Shown: in pieces, positions 29,751-39,856 of the stretch | Position numbering within the stretch: position 1 is the stretch's first letter | Layout of the letters: each line of letters opens with the position of its first letter | Assembly (NCBI RefSeq): GCF_000350485.1 | Contig: NZ_AORV01000021.1 | Location: 1-64,000, forward strand | DNA: 64,000 nucleotides | Origin: Ruminiclostridium cellobioparum subsp. termitidis CT1112 | GTDB lineage: Bacteria > Bacillota > Clostridia > Acetivibrionales > DSM-1351 | Reading direction: 5' to 3' | Notes under the pieces: model-generated | The model's input: only the letters and a program-made list of their open reading frames with translations | Databases searched by the model: none | Told to the model about the DNA's origin: nothing | Program-made: the position numbers and the translations under genes

Positions 29751-30190
29751 AGTTGATTAATAACTTAACTTACTGTGCCGATTTGTGCTTTGGCTTTACA
29801 GATAGGTTTAACCTGAATCAAATGGTAACTTTCCGCACTAACTTCATAAAATAAGGATGCACAGTTAAAAGGAAAATATACAGGTACTTCCATACTAACT
29901 TCAAGCTATAGATTGCACACAAATCGCTTACGTGAAATAGTACGGTTCACAATAAGTATTTTCTTGCCGTCGCAGCAACTCGACATCCGTGTCTCGTGTG
30001 CTGCTCAAATTTACATCCTGTCAATTTGACGACAAAAATACTTATTGTTCACTTACAAATTTCAGTAAGCACTTTTACCGTGCTAATCCATAGCTTGAAG
30101 TTGTACTCACGTACCTGCATAATCAGCATAAACTGTGCCTCTGGAAAGTTGAGCGACAATTTAACCGGCACTACGGGTCCAAGCTATTAA
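29751..30190. repeat. Long imperfect palindrome filling a convergent intergenic gap
   Basis: This 436-base gap between the transglutaminase and GH127 genes codes for nothing convincing but folds back on itself over nearly its full length. The strongest arms are 29897-29914 with 30085-30102 (17 of 18 match), CAGGTAC at 29881-29887 with GTACCTG at 30111-30117, and GCACAGTT at 29859-29866 with AACTGTGC at 30131-30138. Outer ends TGATTAATA and TATTAATCA also match, at 29753-29761 and 30185-30193. ACAATAAGTATTTT repeats on both sides of a central hairpin (29972-30004). It may be a MITE-like element or a structured RNA. It also could act as a two-way terminator. Confidence 0.8.
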
Positions 30191-32511
30191 TCACCTGCAT
30201 ATTTTATCTTGAAGTATGCATGGTACGCCACATTATAAGCTGAAAAATTCGGAACCATGAAAAGGCCGCCGGTAATAAAATTCAACGGATCTCCCGCAGG
30301 AATAAATGACTTTGATATATCCTCTGAATCCAGAGTAAGCTCTATGTACTTATCAACCTCACTTATTCCCACCATTACCAGTGGCCCGTACATAATAGAC
30401 GCAACGGACTGATCGTCGGGAGTCCTCTCTGCACGGAAAGTAAATGGCGTTGATATTTCAAGCTGATCTCCCCTGTTCCATTCCCTTGACAGTGTTACAT
30501 AGCTTCCGACTTGAGCGGCAATATTCTGAACCGTACCATTTATTTTTACCGTGAAACCTTTTTCGATCCAATATGGTACCCGTAACTTTATATCAAGTTT
30601 TCCGCTTCCGTCAATCAGAATCTTTATTGCCTGATCAGTCAGATAATCGCCGGTTTGGGTTATTTTAAAACCCTTTTCCTTCCATACGAGAGTTGAAGCC
30701 ATATATAAATTAACGTATAAAGCCGATTTATCAGCCGAATGAAAATAAATTGAGTCCTGATACTTTGTGTGATTTTCCATCCCCGTGCCGTGGCAGCAGG
30801 TGTTGCCATCGGTATCAAACTCCTTGCGGGAACCGGGGCATAAAGGCATAAAGTATGTTGAACCGCCATTTGGAGCACTCTGGTCCTGGGATGCAATTAT
30901 GTGATTGTAGAGAGCTCTTTCATAGTAGTCCATATACCTGGGTTCGGGACTGTGGAAGAACAGGTCCCTTGTAAGCTTTAACATGTTGTATGTAGAACAG
31001 GTCTCAGCAGTCTTATCACCGATATATCTTGCAATCCTGCCGGCTGCCCTGAACATTTCACCCTCACCGTTACCGCCTATATTATAAGTGTGGCTGCTGA
31101 CAACCATGTCCCAGAAGTTTTTTGCAACTTTATAATAATACGGTTTTTTGTTTTGCAGGAACATTTCCATAACACCAACTACCTGCGGAATATGCTGATT
31201 TGAATGAATTCCTCCAAGTGTGTCAATATTTTCAGCCATTGGCACATATAGTTTGTCATTGTCAAAAAATTCTGCCGCTTTCAGGAACTCCTGGTTTCCG
31301 GTTAAACCGTAAAGTCTGGCCATTACCCCGTTTATTCCTCCAAACTCGCCTGCAATATACAAAGCCCACATTTTAGCCCGTTTTTCTTCGGTCAGCCTGT
31401 TCAATCTGTTATAAACCCAATGCCCCAGCTTTGTACAAATATCAAGCGCCTGTTTGTTTCGGGCATGTACGTAGCAATCAACCAGTCCTGCCATTATCTT
31501 ATGCAGTGTGTAATAAGGCGCCCATATTTGGGGATATGTGGTCAGTTCCTCCAATTTGTCAAATTGTTCCTCGGAATAACCGCTTAGAAATCCGGGGCTG
31601 AATTTACCTGACGCCGCCATTGCAGCCTGGCATTTTCCCAATTCGGATATCATGTAATCAATTTTTTTCTTGAATTTCTCATCCTGGGAACCGGCATATG
31701 CCTGAGCTATAGCAGATAGATAATGCCCGGTTGTGTGCCCTCTCAGATTGCAGTCGGGAGCATCCCAGCCCTCTGCGGTCGGAGCATTTTTTGTATCCAG
31801 CCCCGACGCCTCACGGAAATTGTAAAGCAGCTGGTCGTCATTAACGGACAAAAGATATTGATAATCCCTGTCTCTTCCTGCCGAGAAGACTTTATCCTCT
31901 ATGGTCACATTGCTCAGTTCAAACGGTTCTGCTGCTCTTTTATACGGAATACTGCCAGCTTCAGGATCTGCCTCTGTTTCCTCTGAAACTACTTTTACAT
32001 TGGCCGCTGCCTTCAAGCCGGTTCCTGATACTGTTCCGAAGACTTTAATTAATCCCGGCTTTTGGCAACAGGACTCGTTGATTGCTTCCCACTCTACTTC
32101 GGCTATACCGGAGGTTCCATCATCCTTCACAACTATGGCCACTTTGGGGAGCCTTGGGATATATCCCATCCCGCATTGAATGTTGTATTCCTTAACGGCA
32201 GTTATAGTGCGTAAACTTTCTTTTTCCAGGACAGTCACTTCAAATTCTCTTTTTTCGGTATATTGACCTTTGGTTACGACAGCTACAAGTGTAACAATTG
32301 CATTACCTTTGCCTGCTTCAGGCCGTGTAACTTTACCTTCATTGCTTATGGCATTTAAATATTTTGATTCCCAGGAAATCCCGGAACCATATTTCCCCTC
32401 TGCAGGTAATTGCAAGTCTGTTTCCACCGTAAATATATTTCCAAGATATATGCCGGCTTTATCTGCTTTAACAGCGTCAAGGTCAGACATATTATGTGAC
32501 AACTCTGTCAT
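30187..32511 (-). CDS. GH127 beta-L-arabinofuranosidase-like enzyme
   Basis: This 774-residue glycoside hydrolase has the four zinc/catalytic residues known for GH127: Glu503 and Cys505 (ETCSTYNM) and the pair Cys572-Cys573 (TCCHGTGMENHTKY). The catalytic core spans about 190-650. The first 180 residues hold two beta-rich segments that resemble bacterial Ig-like domains, one of Big_4 type near 140-175. No signal peptide is present, so it should act in the cytoplasm on imported oligosaccharides. ATG 32511 follows AAAGGAGA; an upstream ATG at 32544 has no site. The substrate is inferred as an arabinose-containing oligosaccharide. Confidence 0.88.
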   Translation of the reverse strand: MTELSHNMSDLDAVKADKAGIYLGNIFTVETDLQLPAEGKYGSGISWESKYLNAISNEGKVTRPEAGKGNAIVTLVAVVTKGQYTEKREFEVTVLEKESLRTITAVKEYNIQCGMGYIPRLPKVAIVVKDDGTSGIAEVEWEAINESCCQKPGLIKVFGTVSGTGLKAAANVKVVSEETEADPEAGSIPYKRAAEPFELSNVTIEDKVFSAGRDRDYQYLLSVNDDQLLYNFREASGLDTKNAPTAEGWDAPDCNLRGHTTGHYLSAIAQAYAGSQDEKFKKKIDYMISELGKCQAAMAASGKFSPGFLSGYSEEQFDKLEELTTYPQIWAPYYTLHKIMAGLVDCYVHARNKQALDICTKLGHWVYNRLNRLTEEKRAKMWALYIAGEFGGINGVMARLYGLTGNQEFLKAAEFFDNDKLYVPMAENIDTLGGIHSNQHIPQVVGVMEMFLQNKKPYYYKVAKNFWDMVVSSHTYNIGGNGEGEMFRAAGRIARYIGDKTAETCSTYNMLKLTRDLFFHSPEPRYMDYYERALYNHIIASQDQSAPNGGSTYFMPLCPGSRKEFDTDGNTCCHGTGMENHTKYQDSIYFHSADKSALYVNLYMASTLVWKEKGFKITQTGDYLTDQAIKILIDGSGKLDIKLRVPYWIEKGFTVKINGTVQNIAAQVGSYVTLSREWNRGDQLEISTPFTFRAERTPDDQSVASIMYGPLVMVGISEVDKYIELTLDSEDISKSFIPAGDPLNFITGGLFMVPNFSAYNVAYHAYFKIKYAGD

Positions 32512-32593
32512 TATAGTTTTTCTCCTTTCAAAAATAAACTCCATTATTACATTATTTAAATCATCTTAAATTTTCAATCTCCCTGTGCTACCG

Positions 32594-33487
32594 CTATCCC
32601 TTGACAGCTCCAATTGTAATACCTCCTATAAAGTATTTTTGCAAAAACGGGTATACCACCAGTATGGGTACGGTAACCACAATAGTTGTGGCCGCCCTGA
32701 AGGTCAAAGGTTTGAGATTTTTAAATTTTGACTGGATCAGCATTTCATTCTGCAGATTCTGCACCATATCCATTTCCAGCAGCAGCCTTCTAAGGTATAT
32801 CTGAAGCGTATCCCACCTTCCGGAAGGATTATATATCATAACATCAAACCAGGCGTTCCAGTGCTGGACTGCCAAATAGACTGCCACAGCAGCGAAAACA
32901 GGCAATGATAAGGGGAGGATAATCTGACAGTATATTCTCAGTTCACTGCAGCCGTCGATTCTTGGAGCTTCCACCATGGACTCGGGCAAATTTTGTATAT
33001 ATGAAGCAATCAATAACATATAATACGCATTTATCAAACCTGGAATCCAATAGACATTAAAGCTGTTTGTCAGGCCAAGGCTGCTGATCAACAGGTATGT
33101 AGGTATCAGTCCGCCGCTGAAGTACATTGTCACAACAAACAGAACCCTCATGAATCTTCTTCCCGAGAAATCCCTCAAGGTTACAATATAAGCCAGAAGC
33201 CCCGTTGCAAAAAGACAGGTACCTGTTCCTACCAGCACCCTGAATATGGAAATCACTGCACCTTTTAACAGGTGCGGATTTTGAAACAGCCAATGATATC
33301 CTTCAAAGGAAATCTTTCTTGGATAGAAATATAAGCCTCCTCTCATTGCATCAGTTCCTTCATTTAAAGATATAACAAACTGATTATAAAAGGGGTATAT
33401 AACAAAAAAACAAAAGACAATCATAAATACCACATTAAATATATCAAAAATTCTGCTCCCTATTGTGTCCTTATAGTATTTTTTCAT
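32594..33487 (-). CDS. Carbohydrate ABC transporter permease (YtcP/LplC type)
   Basis: This 297-residue inner-membrane permease has six helices and the EAA loop EAPRIDGCSELRIYCQIILPL. It pairs with the next permease upstream and the binding protein. ATG 33487 follows GGAG closely; an in-frame start 45 bases earlier overlaps the previous gene. Similar transporters carry complex oligosaccharides such as rhamnogalacturonan or arabinoxylan fragments in Bacillus and Clostridia. Confidence 0.93.
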   Translation of the reverse strand: MKKYYKDTIGSRIFDIFNVVFMIVFCFFVIYPFYNQFVISLNEGTDAMRGGLYFYPRKISFEGYHWLFQNPHLLKGAVISIFRVLVGTGTCLFATGLLAYIVTLRDFSGRRFMRVLFVVTMYFSGGLIPTYLLISSLGLTNSFNVYWIPGLINAYYMLLIASYIQNLPESMVEAPRIDGCSELRIYCQIILPLSLPVFAAVAVYLAVQHWNAWFDVMIYNPSGRWDTLQIYLRRLLLEMDMVQNLQNEMLIQSKFKNLKPLTFRAATTIVVTVPILVVYPFLQKYFIGGITIGAVKG

Positions 33488-33497
33488 TTTCCCACTC

Positions 33498-34457
33498 CTA
33501 TATAATTGATAAGTCACTGACTTTTTTAGCAATTTTATTTGTAATCAAAACGAGACTAAGTCCTATAGCTGATTTCATCAGACCGATTGCCGCACCGTAC
33601 GAATAGCGACCGAGCTGAATTCCATATCTATATGCATACGTGTCAATTACATCATAATATTCTCTTGTCTGGCTGTTACCGATTAAAAGCTGCTGTTCAA
33701 AACCTGCATTCAGAATACCGCCTATCTGCAAAATAAAGAGAAGCACAATGGTTGTCTTTATACCAGGCAACAGAATATGCCAGATCATACCGAAACGCCC
33801 CAGTCCGTCAACGGCGCCGGCTTGATAAAGTTCTTCATCAATTCCTGCTATGGCAGATAGATAAATAATTGAACCCCAGCCAATCCCCTTCCATATATTG
33901 GATATTGTAATCAATCCCCAGAAATATTCTCCTTTACTGAGAAAGGCAACAGGTTCATGTACTATTCCCAACAATTGTAAAACCTCATTAAAAACACCAT
34001 CCGTACCTAAAGTGGTAAACATTATACTTGATACAACGACCCAGGATACGAAATGAGGCATATATGAAACGGTTTGAGCAAATTTCTTAAACCGTTTAAA
34101 GGCAAGTTCATTTATAAGAATTGCAAGTAAAATAGGTGCAGGAAATCCAAATAAAAGGTCCAGTCCGCTTATAGCCAAAGTATTTCTAAGAATTAAAAAC
34201 AAATCGGGCGACTCAAAAAACTGCTGGAAATATTTCAAACCAACCCACTGGCAATCCAAAAACGGTTTACCGGGTACATATTTTATAAAAGCAATAATAA
34301 TTCCATACATGGGGTAATAGGCGAAGGTAGCAACCCATGCCACCAAGGGAATACATAGAATCCATAGCTGCCTTTCTTTTTTTACTGTTTTAAAAATATG
34401 CCTGAATTTGCTTTGTTTCGGGTTAACCGGCATATTGTCTATAATAATATCACTCAT
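33498..34457 (-). CDS. Carbohydrate ABC transporter permease (LplB type)
   Basis: This 319-residue permease has six membrane helices and the EAA loop (YQAGAVDGLGRFGMIWHILL). A 35-residue cytoplasmic N-terminus precedes the first helix. It forms the transmembrane channel with the YtcP-type permease. No ATPase gene is linked, so it probably uses a shared MsmX-type ATPase encoded elsewhere, as is usual for this subfamily. Confidence 0.93.
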   Translation of the reverse strand: MSDIIIDNMPVNPKQSKFRHIFKTVKKERQLWILCIPLVAWVATFAYYPMYGIIIAFIKYVPGKPFLDCQWVGLKYFQQFFESPDLFLILRNTLAISGLDLLFGFPAPILLAILINELAFKRFKKFAQTVSYMPHFVSWVVVSSIMFTTLGTDGVFNEVLQLLGIVHEPVAFLSKGEYFWGLITISNIWKGIGWGSIIYLSAIAGIDEELYQAGAVDGLGRFGMIWHILLPGIKTTIVLLFILQIGGILNAGFEQQLLIGNSQTREYYDVIDTYAYRYGIQLGRYSYGAAIGLMKSAIGLSLVLITNKIAKKVSDLSII

Positions 34458-34510
34458 ATTCCATCTTTTCCCTTTCAGTTTTTTATAGTTTCATTAATAT
34501 TAAATTTAAG

Positions 34511-34539
34511 GCAAGAGGGAGCATTAAACTCCCTCTTGC
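34511..34539 (-). terminator. Hairpin between binding-protein and permease genes
   Basis: GCAAGAGGGAG (34511-34521) pairs perfectly with CTCCCTCTTGC (34529-34539). It has only a weak T-run. It probably stabilises the upstream mRNA or partly terminates, giving more binding protein than permease. Confidence 0.7.
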
Positions 34540-34567
34540 ATACCTTGTATGTAAAATTACTGTGCCA

Positions 34568-36244
34568 TTACTCCATGTTCCACTTTACCAGATTCTTTTT
34601 GTACTGTTGTGAATAAAAATCCTCAACTTCCTTGAGGCCTGCCTTGCTTGCTTTTTCCCGCATTTCCATAAATTTGGCAACACATTCACTTTCTGTCTTT
34701 GACATAACAGCATTTGCAAAGCCTGTAGTCACTATGTCCCTGACCTGTTGATTCTCAACTGTTACAGGCTCATCTGCAGGAAGGGAGATCGCAAAGAAAG
34801 CAGAGAAATCAAAAACTGTATCTTTTAGATTTTCATCCTTTAACTTGAACCATTTGCTTGGGAAGTTCTGATCAATCCATGCCTGAGTACCGTCTTCATG
34901 TAATTGTTGTCCCATTACCATCCAATAGGATACTCCACCGTTTAAATCGAACTTGGCCTGATCAAAAGTGCTGTCTTCCAGCGTTTTAGTCATATTTTGA
35001 TTCCAGGACCATTCTCCCGATTCAGTCAGATTCCATACTGAGGTTTCAGTATTCGGAATCCCCCATGACAACAGCTTGGTTCCCATATCCGATACTTCGA
35101 AATTCCACCACTTCATTACATCTTTAGGATTTTTGCATTTATCTGTAATTATGGTTCTGCCCCAGCCCATTGTGCTCTTTGGATTCAGATATGATTTTTC
35201 TGCAATGGGGGCCTTAATGTCATAGTGCGGATAACGCATATCGTCGTTATAATCCTTTTTGGTTTTTAACCAGGTCATGTTGCCAAAATCCTTGGTCACC
35301 CACCAGGTGGCAAAATGTCCTGCATATCTTTCGTTTGAACATTTGGCACCCCAATCGTCCCTCTTTTGTGTAAAGGTATCGGGGTCCAGCAACCCTTCCC
35401 GGGCAAATCTGTTGTACCATTTTGTTAATTCAAGGCCTTCATCTGTATTTACCCAGTGGGTCAGGTTATGATCAGCATCTTCTTTATAACCTCTTTTCAA
35501 GCCCCATATTCCGCCAAGCTGCTCAGGAATCATTGTAGGATAAACATCATCTTTCCATGCTCCCAGTGCGTATACCTTTTCACCGGCAGCATTTACAGGA
35601 TGCTTTTCTACCAGTTTCTTCAAGACTTCATAGTATTCATCCGGTGTTTTAAATTCAGGTGAACCGATTTCCTTGTACCAATCCAATCTCACCTGAGCTG
35701 CGGCGTCTGCTATTGGAAGCAATCCCCAGCCCACAGGAAGATTGAAGATTTTTCCGTCATCATCCTCATATCTTTTTAAATAATCACCCATTTGCTTTTT
35801 GATTTCAGGGCCATATTCATCAATCAACGGTGTCAATTCCTGGGCCTTTCCGAGATCAACCCATTTCAGTGCTTCGTCTACCTTCATATTTGAGATTACG
35901 TCAGGATAGTCATTGGATGCAAGCATTAGATTAAGCTTTTCAATCATATCTGTGTCATAAACTATCTTGTTTAATTTCACATTAAACTTTTCCAGCAAAA
36001 GATCGCTTATGAGTTTGGAATTCTTAGCAACTGTATCAGGATTGTCCTGACCAACATAATAGGATATCTCCAATGTTTTTTCAGGAACTTCCCAGCCGTA
36101 CTCGTTAACTTTTCCAGCAGCTGAAGATTTAGATTGTGAACCTGTAGCCGTTGATACTTCACTATCCTTTCCTTCGCTTCCGCAGCCTGCCACCGTTGTC
36201 AGCAACAAAACCAAAGAGAGTAACATAATACCCAATCTTTTCAT
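34568..36244 (-). CDS. Extracellular solute-binding lipoprotein (LipO/LplA type)
   Basis: This 558-residue protein has a lipoprotein signal with cysteine at residue 21 (LTTVAGC), followed by a serine-rich linker and a type-1 solute-binding fold (EKLNLMLASNDYPDVI). It is the large class of binding protein used with LplB/YtcP permeases. AGGAGG precedes the ATG. It heads the operon with the two permease genes and GH127, and is divergent from the sensor kinase that likely controls it. Confidence 0.93.
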   Translation of the reverse strand: MKRLGIMLLSLVLLLTTVAGCGSEGKDSEVSTATGSQSKSSAAGKVNEYGWEVPEKTLEISYYVGQDNPDTVAKNSKLISDLLLEKFNVKLNKIVYDTDMIEKLNLMLASNDYPDVISNMKVDEALKWVDLGKAQELTPLIDEYGPEIKKQMGDYLKRYEDDDGKIFNLPVGWGLLPIADAAAQVRLDWYKEIGSPEFKTPDEYYEVLKKLVEKHPVNAAGEKVYALGAWKDDVYPTMIPEQLGGIWGLKRGYKEDADHNLTHWVNTDEGLELTKWYNRFAREGLLDPDTFTQKRDDWGAKCSNERYAGHFATWWVTKDFGNMTWLKTKKDYNDDMRYPHYDIKAPIAEKSYLNPKSTMGWGRTIITDKCKNPKDVMKWWNFEVSDMGTKLLSWGIPNTETSVWNLTESGEWSWNQNMTKTLEDSTFDQAKFDLNGGVSYWMVMGQQLHEDGTQAWIDQNFPSKWFKLKDENLKDTVFDFSAFFAISLPADEPVTVENQQVRDIVTTGFANAVMSKTESECVAKFMEMREKASKAGLKEVEDFYSQQYKKNLVKWNME

Positions 36245-36454
36245 AAAATTCCTCCTGTTGTTTAATTATTGATATACCAATAATATAGCAGCAAAAAAAA
36301 TCGATGTCAGTTGAATATATTTGTTTTTAGTGTAATATTACTATAAAAAGTTGAAAAACAAGAGTTTTTTTGTATAGTATAATTATAATTTTTAATTACA
36401 AGTAAAAATTCTGGTTAAATATTTCTCAAATATTTTTTAGGGTTGGTAAACATT

Positions 36455-38260
36455 ATGTTAAGAATATTGCAATCATTACATAATTCAAGCTTTAAAGCAA
36501 AGCTTTTATTCTCCTATATTATCTTAATAACCATTCCCTTGACCATCAGCAGTATACTGGTTTACAAGCAGTTTACCATGTATTTGAGCGAGAACACTTC
36601 CACAATGATTTCCCAGAGGTTGAACCAGGAAACCAACAATATAAATCAAGCCTTAACCTCCATTGAGAATATCGGCTTTCAGCTGTCGGCAGATACGTTT
36701 TTGACTGCTTATCTTAATGAAAGGCATCAGCCTTTTAACAATGACTCGTATATTACCATGACAAATAAGATCTCGCCCATGTTAAAGTGGTTTAAAAATA
36801 CAAATCACAAAATAAGTAAAATAAATATCATTACATTAAATGAAAGTATTTCTGAGATTGATACCTTTGTTCATTCTTCAAAATTTGAGTATGAGGCCTG
36901 GTTTATGGAGGTTAAAAAAAATACAAGTCTGGGCTTGCCTTACTGGGAAAAGTATCATGAGCAGCGTGCGTATAGAAAGGTGGATACCCTTAACCCTGCT
37001 ACATCGCCTGTTTTTTCTCTGTTCTGTATTATCAATCCTGTTTATAAGTCATCTTCCTCCTATCTTGAGCTGGAGGTGAATCCCAGATTGCTTTTTGATT
37101 CCCTTAATATTTCTCCTGTGGGAAAAAGCGGTTATCTGGCTGTTGTGGACAGTGCAGGAAATATTATATCCGGAAAAAACACGCCGTTACTGAAATCCTT
37201 GATGAAAAAGGATGATTTAAATAGATTGCTCAAGGGCTCAAACGGTGAATATGCGTATACTTATGAAGGAAGCGACTATTTTATAAAATCCCAGGAAATA
37301 AACAGATTGGGTGTTCATATTATAAGTGTTGTTTCCACTGCCGAAATTGAAGAGTTATTTGATTCATCAAAAAGAAACTATATCGTTACAATTTCAGTTA
37401 CATTTATTCTGCTTTTAATACTTGCATACTACCTAGGTTATTTTATGACCAAGAAAATAAAAAAATTATCAAATGCATTTGTCTCATTCCAGAAGGGAAA
37501 TTTTAATACCAGAATTGAAGTCAACGGAGCCGATGAACTGGATAAATTAAGCTTTGACTTCAATATCATGGCATGCAATATTCAAGAGCTTATCAATAAA
37601 GTATATAAGGCTGAGATAGCTCAAAAGAAATCTGAATTGTCTGCATTGCAATCCCAGATCAAACCTCATTTTATCTTCAATACTTTGGAATCCCTGAAAA
37701 TGACTGCCGAACTCCACGATGAAGAAGAAATTTCAGATGGCCTCACTGCTCTTGGCAATCTTATAAGACAAAACATACATACAGGAAATCACCTGATCAA
37801 TGTGGAATGTGAATTGGAGAACCTGGCAGACTATATAAAGATTCAAAATCTTATACGCAACAACACAATAAAAGCTGAGTTTAATATTCAGGAGGAAATA
37901 TGCCAGGCTGCTATTTTAAATCTGGTATTGCAGCCTCTTGTGGAAAACTGCATTATACACGGATTTCCAAGCAATCAGAAATTCCTTGAGATATCGATTT
38001 GCGGTAAACTGGCCGATGACAGTATAATTTTTACCATCCGTGACAATGGCAAGGGTATTGAGGACCAACAACTTCAAAAATTGAACAGGAACCTTGAGAA
38101 CAGTCTGAACGACAATTCAACTTCAACCGGCACAGGTATCGGTCTAATGAATGTAAACCGCAGGATAAAGCTGTATTTCGGTGATGAATACGGCATAGGT
38201 ATTGAAAGCAGTTATAACGAGGGTACTGCCATAACTGTCAAAATTCCTTTTTCATTATAA
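36455..38260 (+). CDS. Sensor histidine kinase, YesM type
   Basis: This 601-residue membrane kinase has two helices (about 15-40 and 310-335) around an extracellular sensor of dCache size. A HAMP domain follows, then the His_kinase motif with His405 (QIKPHFIFNTLE) and an ATPase domain (VLQPLVENCIIHG, then GTGIGLMNVNRR). ATG 36455 is preferred; an in-frame TTG 12 bases earlier is an alternative. It is divergent from the sugar transporter operon and directly upstream of its response regulator. Confidence 0.93.
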   Translation: MLRILQSLHNSSFKAKLLFSYIILITIPLTISSILVYKQFTMYLSENTSTMISQRLNQETNNINQALTSIENIGFQLSADTFLTAYLNERHQPFNNDSYITMTNKISPMLKWFKNTNHKISKINIITLNESISEIDTFVHSSKFEYEAWFMEVKKNTSLGLPYWEKYHEQRAYRKVDTLNPATSPVFSLFCIINPVYKSSSSYLELEVNPRLLFDSLNISPVGKSGYLAVVDSAGNIISGKNTPLLKSLMKKDDLNRLLKGSNGEYAYTYEGSDYFIKSQEINRLGVHIISVVSTAEIEELFDSSKRNYIVTISVTFILLLILAYYLGYFMTKKIKKLSNAFVSFQKGNFNTRIEVNGADELDKLSFDFNIMACNIQELINKVYKAEIAQKKSELSALQSQIKPHFIFNTLESLKMTAELHDEEEISDGLTALGNLIRQNIHTGNHLINVECELENLADYIKIQNLIRNNTIKAEFNIQEEICQAAILNLVLQPLVENCIIHGFPSNQKFLEISICGKLADDSIIFTIRDNGKGIEDQQLQKLNRNLENSLNDNSTSTGTGIGLMNVNRRIKLYFGDEYGIGIESSYNEGTAITVKIPFSL

Positions 38261-38308
38261 TAATTGGTTATTATAAACATAAATGGTCAATATAGGAGGT
38301 CAGTCAGT

Positions 38309-39856
38309 ATGTACAGCATTTTGATCGTAGAAGATGATAATACGATAAGAAAAGGCCTTGCAAAAATTATCAGAAAAATGGATCTGCCAATTGAAAATAT
38401 TTACGAAGCAGAGAATGGCAAAGCTGCCATCGTTTCCATTGACCGGTATAACCCGCATATTATTGTTTCGGACATTAAAATGCCGCAGCTTAACGGGCTG
38501 GATTTTGTAGAACATATGAAAAAAGCCGGTTCCAAAGCCAAATATGTAATTTTAAGCGGCTACGGTGAATTCTCCTATGCTCAGAGAGCAATAAGCTGTG
38601 ATGTTTCGGAGTATTTGTTAAAACCCGTTAAAAAGGATAAGCTTTACGGTACCCTCTCAAGGCTCATAGAGCAGCTTAAACAGGAAGAGCAGGAGCAGAT
38701 CCAAAGGCTGGATAATGCTAAAAAAATCAAACAATACCACAATGTTATTTTAAGAGAAATAATGGAAGGATATCACAATTCCGGTGAAATAAATTTTATT
38801 TTATCAAATGCCGATATCTATTTCCCTCAAAATGGTTTTGCCGTTTTATGCATCCATTGCAGGGCCATTAATGACACACTTTTAGATTTTCTTCATAAGC
38901 ATGCCGCTCCCTTGCACATATTTTATTGTTATATTACAGGCCATAGTAACATTATTTGCCTGCTAAACATAGCTCAGGAGGAATATTCAGAAGTTATTCC
39001 TCTTATAAAAGAGCATATTTCGGCATTTAAAACGGCATATTCGGGTATCAGCGAGTGGTCAGACTCGGCAGCCAGTTTGACCGAGCTGGTTAAACATGCC
39101 AGGGATGCTTTGGATTACAGATTGTTGGACTGCTCTTCCCCGATTTTTTTATACTCCGAATTAAAAAAGAATATAATTTTGCAACCGGCCTTAAACACAT
39201 ATTACGAAGAATTCCTCAATTCTTTGCACAGCAAATATCCTCAGGAGCTTTTTATCAGCATTGACCATTTATTTGATTTCTTATTAAGGTTAAAACCTGT
39301 TACACCTACACTAATTAAGAATTCACTGGAAAACCTTGTTCAATACCATTTACCCCCTGATAAGAAAAAGCTGCTGGTAAATTATATGACTATCGAACAT
39401 CTCTACCAATCCTCCGAATCCCTTGCGGATTTCAGGATCAATGTAAAGCAGATGTTTAAAAACATTAACAAATTTGAAAATGAATCCTGTGATAACAGAT
39501 ATAACAATAAAATTGCCGCTGCAATAAAGTATATTGAAGAAAATTATGTTAACAATCTGAGCCTGGAGGAAGTAGCCGGCTATATCAATATGAACGCAAG
39601 CTATTTCAGCAATATTTTCAAAAAAGATACGGGAATGTATTTCTCGGATTTTATCCAAAAAATAAGGGTTGAGAAATCAAAAAGCCTTTTGATCCAACCC
39701 AGGTATAAAATTTATGAAATCGCTGAAAAGGTTGGCTTTACAGATGAAAAGTATTATTTCAAAATATTTAAAAAAATAACAGGAATAACGCCAACACAGT
39801 ACCGAAACGGATTGTTTTCAGATGAAGAACATATTTTTGAAAAAGAAGTTCTATAG
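38309..39856 (+). CDS. AraC-type response regulator, YesN type
   Basis: This 515-residue regulator has a receiver domain (phosphoacceptor Asp55 in IIVSDIKMPQ), a long central linker and a C-terminal AraC helix-turn-helix pair (LSLEEVAGYINMNASYFSN, then YKIYEIAEKVGFTDEKYY). AGGAGG (38294-38299) decides ATG 38309. With the YesM-type kinase it probably activates the oligosaccharide transporter and GH127 genes on the other strand. Confidence 0.94.
   Translation: MYSILIVEDDNTIRKGLAKIIRKMDLPIENIYEAENGKAAIVSIDRYNPHIIVSDIKMPQLNGLDFVEHMKKAGSKAKYVILSGYGEFSYAQRAISCDVSEYLLKPVKKDKLYGTLSRLIEQLKQEEQEQIQRLDNAKKIKQYHNVILREIMEGYHNSGEINFILSNADIYFPQNGFAVLCIHCRAINDTLLDFLHKHAAPLHIFYCYITGHSNIICLLNIAQEEYSEVIPLIKEHISAFKTAYSGISEWSDSAASLTELVKHARDALDYRLLDCSSPIFLYSELKKNIILQPALNTYYEEFLNSLHSKYPQELFISIDHLFDFLLRLKPVTPTLIKNSLENLVQYHLPPDKKKLLVNYMTIEHLYQSSESLADFRINVKQMFKNINKFENESCDNRYNNKIAAAIKYIEENYVNNLSLEEVAGYINMNASYFSNIFKKDTGMYFSDFIQKIRVEKSKSLLIQPRYKIYEIAEKVGFTDEKYYFKIFKKITGITPTQYRNGLFSDEEHIFEKEVL

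Noticed and set aside
29996-30190. Plus-strand frame of 64 codons in the large palindrome
   Set aside because: It has no ribosome binding site, no likeness to a known protein and arises from the inverted repeat itself.
29751-30190. Insertion sequence or retron
   Set aside because: No transposase or reverse transcriptase is encoded in or near it; target duplications are not clear.
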